Shown: piece by piece, positions 61,976-64,000 of the stretch
Position numbering within the stretch: the first letter of the stretch is position 1
How the letters are laid out: each line of letters opens with the position of its first letter
From: Paenibacillus physcomitrellae
GTDB lineage: Bacteria > Bacillota > Bacilli > Paenibacillales > Paenibacillaceae
Direction of reading: 5' to 3'
NCBI RefSeq assembly: GCF_002240225.1
Contig: NZ_CP022584.1
Coordinates: 3,766,594-3,830,593, forward strand
Length of the DNA stretch: 64,000 bases
Notes under the pieces: generated by a model
Told to the model about the DNA's origin: nothing
Database searches by the model: none
Seen by the model: only the letters and a program-made list of their open reading frames with translations
Made by a program: the position numbers and the translations under genes

Positions 61976-62620
61976 ATGCTGGAACATATGAAAGGAGCCA
62001 TCTTCGATCTGGACGGGGTGATCGTCGATACGGCTAAATATCATTTTTTGGCCTGGCGGGAGCTGGCCGCCCAGCTCGGGTTTGAATTTACGGAGCAGGA
62101 TAACGAAAGGCTGAAAGGGGTCAGCCGGATGGAATCGCTTCGGATCCTGCTGGAGGTTGGTGGGCTGGAGCTGCCGGAGGAGGAGCAGCAGAAGCTGGCC
62201 GAATCCAAAAACGCCAAATATGTGGAGTATATCTCCAAACTCGAGCAGTCCGAGCTTTTGCCCGGCGTAAGGGAATATCTGACCGGCCTCCGGGAGCAGG
62301 GGGTTAAAATCGCCCTCGGCTCGGCAAGCAAAAACGCCGCGTTTATTCTTGAGCGGCTCGGGATCGCCGGTTTGTTTGATGCCGTGGTGGACGGCACCAA
62401 AGTCTCTAAAGCCAAACCGGATCCAGAGGTTTTCCTCACCGCCTGCCGGGAGCTGGGTTTGGCGCCGCAGGAGTGTATCGTCTTTGAAGACGCCGCCGCC
62501 GGCGTTGCGGCTGCCAAAGCGGCAGGCACCGGCATCGTGGGCATCGGACGTCCGGAGGTGCTGGGGGAGGCGGATCAGGTGGTGGCCGGCATCTTTGAGC
62601 TTTTGGCGGACAGCCAATAA
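61976..62620 (+). CDS. pgmB: Beta-phosphoglucomutase
   Basis: The protein has 214 residues in the HAD superfamily. It isomerises beta-glucose 1-phosphate to glucose 6-phosphate. The nucleophile Asp11 and acid/base Asp13 are in AIFDLDGVIVDTA; GSASKNA, SKAKPDPEVFL and FEDAAAGVAAAKAAG are the other HAD motifs. GGGGGAGAG precedes ATG 61976. As the third gene of the operon it takes the product of both GH65 enzymes into glycolysis. Confidence 0.95.
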   Translation: MLEHMKGAIFDLDGVIVDTAKYHFLAWRELAAQLGFEFTEQDNERLKGVSRMESLRILLEVGGLELPEEEQQKLAESKNAKYVEYISKLEQSELLPGVREYLTGLREQGVKIALGSASKNAAFILERLGIAGLFDAVVDGTKVSKAKPDPEVFLTACRELGLAPQECIVFEDAAAGVAAAKAAGTGIVGIGRPEVLGEADQVVAGIFELLADSQ

Positions 62621-62693
62621 AGCGGGGAGGTTGGACTCTTTTTCGGAAGGTTTGCCTATTGGATTCTTCAAGGCTCTAGGGAATTGTCCCGCA

Positions 62694-62753
62694 GGAAAAC
62701 CGCAAGCAATCCTTCGCTCCGTGCAGGAGGGGACACCCGCTTGCGGCTTTTCC
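62694..62753 (+). terminator. Terminator of the GH65-pgmB operon
   Basis: GGAAAACCGCAAGC and GCTTGCGGCTTTTCC pair with one bulge around a 31-base loop; T-rich sequence follows. Confidence 0.75.
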
Positions 62754-62825
62754 TTTTCCGGTGGAGAAATCGGCAGGGGGAAGGATAACTTCCTCTGCAG
62801 GGAGAATATGATGCTAGAGGATTAC

Positions 62826-62839
62826 TGAATGCGTTTACA
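62826..62839 (+). promoter_or_regulatory. Probable cre site (CcpA)
   Basis: TGAATGCGTTTACA fits the cre consensus TGWAANCGNTNWCA with one mismatch. It lies 27 bases before the sensor-kinase start and after the pgmB terminator, so it probably acts on the downstream operon. Confidence 0.5.
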
Positions 62840-62866
62840 TCCCCCTGCCCGAAAGGAGGCCATCCC

Positions 62867-64000
62867 GTGCATTTACCTATAAATCCCGGCCGGAGTCCCC
62901 GGAATCAACTGGAGGATCGGCTTCGGAATTCCGGGGATCCGCCCAAGAAGAAACACCGGAATCCACTGGGGAGCCTGACGGTTAAGCAGCAACTGTTTCT
63001 TCTGTTTCTGGTGCTGGGCGTGCCCCTGTTCGTACTGTTCAGCTACGGGAGCTGGAAGACGGAAAACGTGCTCAAAAGGCATGTGACCAACGCCTACATC
63101 GAACTGAACAAACAGAACTTTATCCTCATCAACAGGGACACGGAATCGATCAACAAAATTACGTCGACCGTGATCCAAAACCCGCTGCTGCAGCAGATTG
63201 ACATGAACGGGAAGGACAGCATTCTCTCCAGGCTGAGCACCTACATCAAGCTGGAAAACACGCTGGCCGGTTACTCCCAGGCCGCCAACGGGCGGGAGCC
63301 CAATTATTATTCGCTCTATATTTATGACCCGAACAATTATTATTCGTTTGCACCCAATTACCCGGAGGTCCGCAAGGCCGGGGTTTATTTCTTCACAGAA
63401 GACGAGAAGCCGGACTGGTACGATGAAGCCGTGGCGAAGAAAGGCAACGGTTATCTGCGCATTCTCGACCAGCTTTCCCCCTACAGTCCGAAAGAGCAGA
63501 CGCTGGGTTACGTCCGGGCGATCAATAATATTTCACAGGGAGGAACCATCGGCGTGCTTGTCGTCACCCGCATGAACGATAAGTTCAACGAAGCTTTCCG
63601 CAACGTATCGCTGCTCGAGGGCAATATCTATTTGACGGACTGGGACAATCGGGTGCTGGCCAGTACGACCGACGAGACGAACACCATGCTGGATCTGCCG
63701 CAGGAGGTCTCTCCGCCGAGCAAAGGGGAAGGCGTTGTCGATGTCATAACGTCCGATTTCATTTATGTCATGAATTATAATCATTATTTGGGCCAGAAGC
63801 TGGTTTATCAAATTCCGACCAAGTCCCTGCTGCAGCAGCAAAAAGAAATCAAACACGTCATGCAGCTGATTTCGCTGGTGTACGCATTTGCCGTGTTTGT
63901 GCTGATCACTTATTTCTGGCGGGCGCTGATGACACCGCTGCAGAAGCTGGCTTTTTTCGTGCGGAGGTATGAGCCTGGCGGTCCCGTTCCCAAACTGCCG
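62867..64000 (+). CDS. YesM-type sensor histidine kinase (3' end outside window)
   Basis: GTG 62867 follows AAAGGAGG by 7 bases; 378 codons are open to the right edge. A charged N-terminal tail is followed by a first membrane helix (LFLLFLVLGVPLFVLFSYGS, about 44-63), an extracellular sensor domain of about 260 residues, a second helix (LISLVYAFAVFVLITYFW, about 335-352) and the beginning of a HAMP domain (MTPLQKLAFFVRRYEPGG). This layout is that of Cache-containing YesM kinases, which normally pair with an AraC-type response regulator and control a carbohydrate ABC transporter. The kinase domain itself is not in the window. It probably regulates sugar uptake linked to the GH65 operon. Confidence 0.8.
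   Translation, partial: MHLPINPGRSPRNQLEDRLRNSGDPPKKKHRNPLGSLTVKQQLFLLFLVLGVPLFVLFSYGSWKTENVLKRHVTNAYIELNKQNFILINRDTESINKITSTVIQNPLLQQIDMNGKDSILSRLSTYIKLENTLAGYSQAANGREPNYYSLYIYDPNNYYSFAPNYPEVRKAGVYFFTEDEKPDWYDEAVAKKGNGYLRILDQLSPYSPKEQTLGYVRAINNISQGGTIGVLVVTRMNDKFNEAFRNVSLLEGNIYLTDWDNRVLASTTDETNTMLDLPQEVSPPSKGEGVVDVITSDFIYVMNYNHYLGQKLVYQIPTKSLLQQQKEIKHVMQLISLVYAFAVFVLITYFWRALMTPLQKLAFFVRRYEPGGPVPKLP

Overview
The window reads as chromosome of a Paenibacillus-like, spore-forming, low-to-middle GC Firmicute. Pointers are an S-layer-homology protein, a Spo0E-family phosphatase, an orphan membrane kinase of the sporulation type, a bacilliredoxin, LtaS, two GH65 phosphorylases, a YesM-type sensor kinase, many TTG/GTG starts behind strong AGGAGG sites, and intrinsic terminators after nearly every transcription unit. 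No rRNA, tRNA, prophage, insertion sequence or CRISPR array was found. Genes are mostly housekeeping or accessory metabolism in short operons on both strands.

Layout. 0-9 kb: a transglutaminase-like protein (cut by the left edge), an intracellular GH18 enzyme, a lipoprotein, sodA, a cysteine-rich HTH regulator overlapping trhO, and ltaS. 9-12 kb: a 600-bp non-coding region with its own promoter, a long imperfect palindrome and two terminators, then a MutS2-like ATPase without Smr domain. 12-20 kb: free-methionine-sulfoxide reductase, a Spo0E-type protein, hydrolase, acetyltransferase, small unknowns, a MarR regulator, and an operon of an MFS exporter with EcsA/EcsB-like ABC proteins. 20-28 kb: HI0933-type flavoprotein, sensor kinase, bacilliredoxin, nadE, AraC/GyrI-type regulator, acpS, mutY. 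28-33 kb: a two-gene surface-protein operon (SLH protein plus a 1119-residue secreted Ig-like protein) crossed by a sharp low-GC segment. 33-43 kb: a second sodA, GNAT, a QueG-Ogt fusion translationally coupled to an HD-GYP protein, yneF-like, folE, lipL, a DUF2935-superoxide dismutase fusion, hydrolase and an IclR regulator. 43-57 kb: secreted hydrolase, GntR/DUF1648 pair behind a large palindromic operator, aconitase, amidase-like protein, ddl, uvsE, inositol-monophosphatase family, and a secreted SGNH hydrolase. 57-64 kb: an alpha-glucoside phosphorolysis operon (two GH65 enzymes plus beta-phosphoglucomutase), then a YesM-type sensor kinase cut by the right edge.

Themes. Three superoxide dismutases, bacilliredoxin and fRMsr indicate heavy investment against oxidative stress. 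MutY, MutS2-like, UvsE and Ogt are DNA maintenance functions. The GH65/PgmB operon should convert disaccharides plus phosphate to glucose and glucose 6-phosphate. The observations most worth a second look are the structured RNA region before the mutS2-like gene, the QueG-Ogt fusion, the hairpin that buries the ribosome site of the DUF2935-SOD gene, the identical palindrome at the iclR and acnA promoters, and the low-GC mosaic across the SLH/Ig gene pair.
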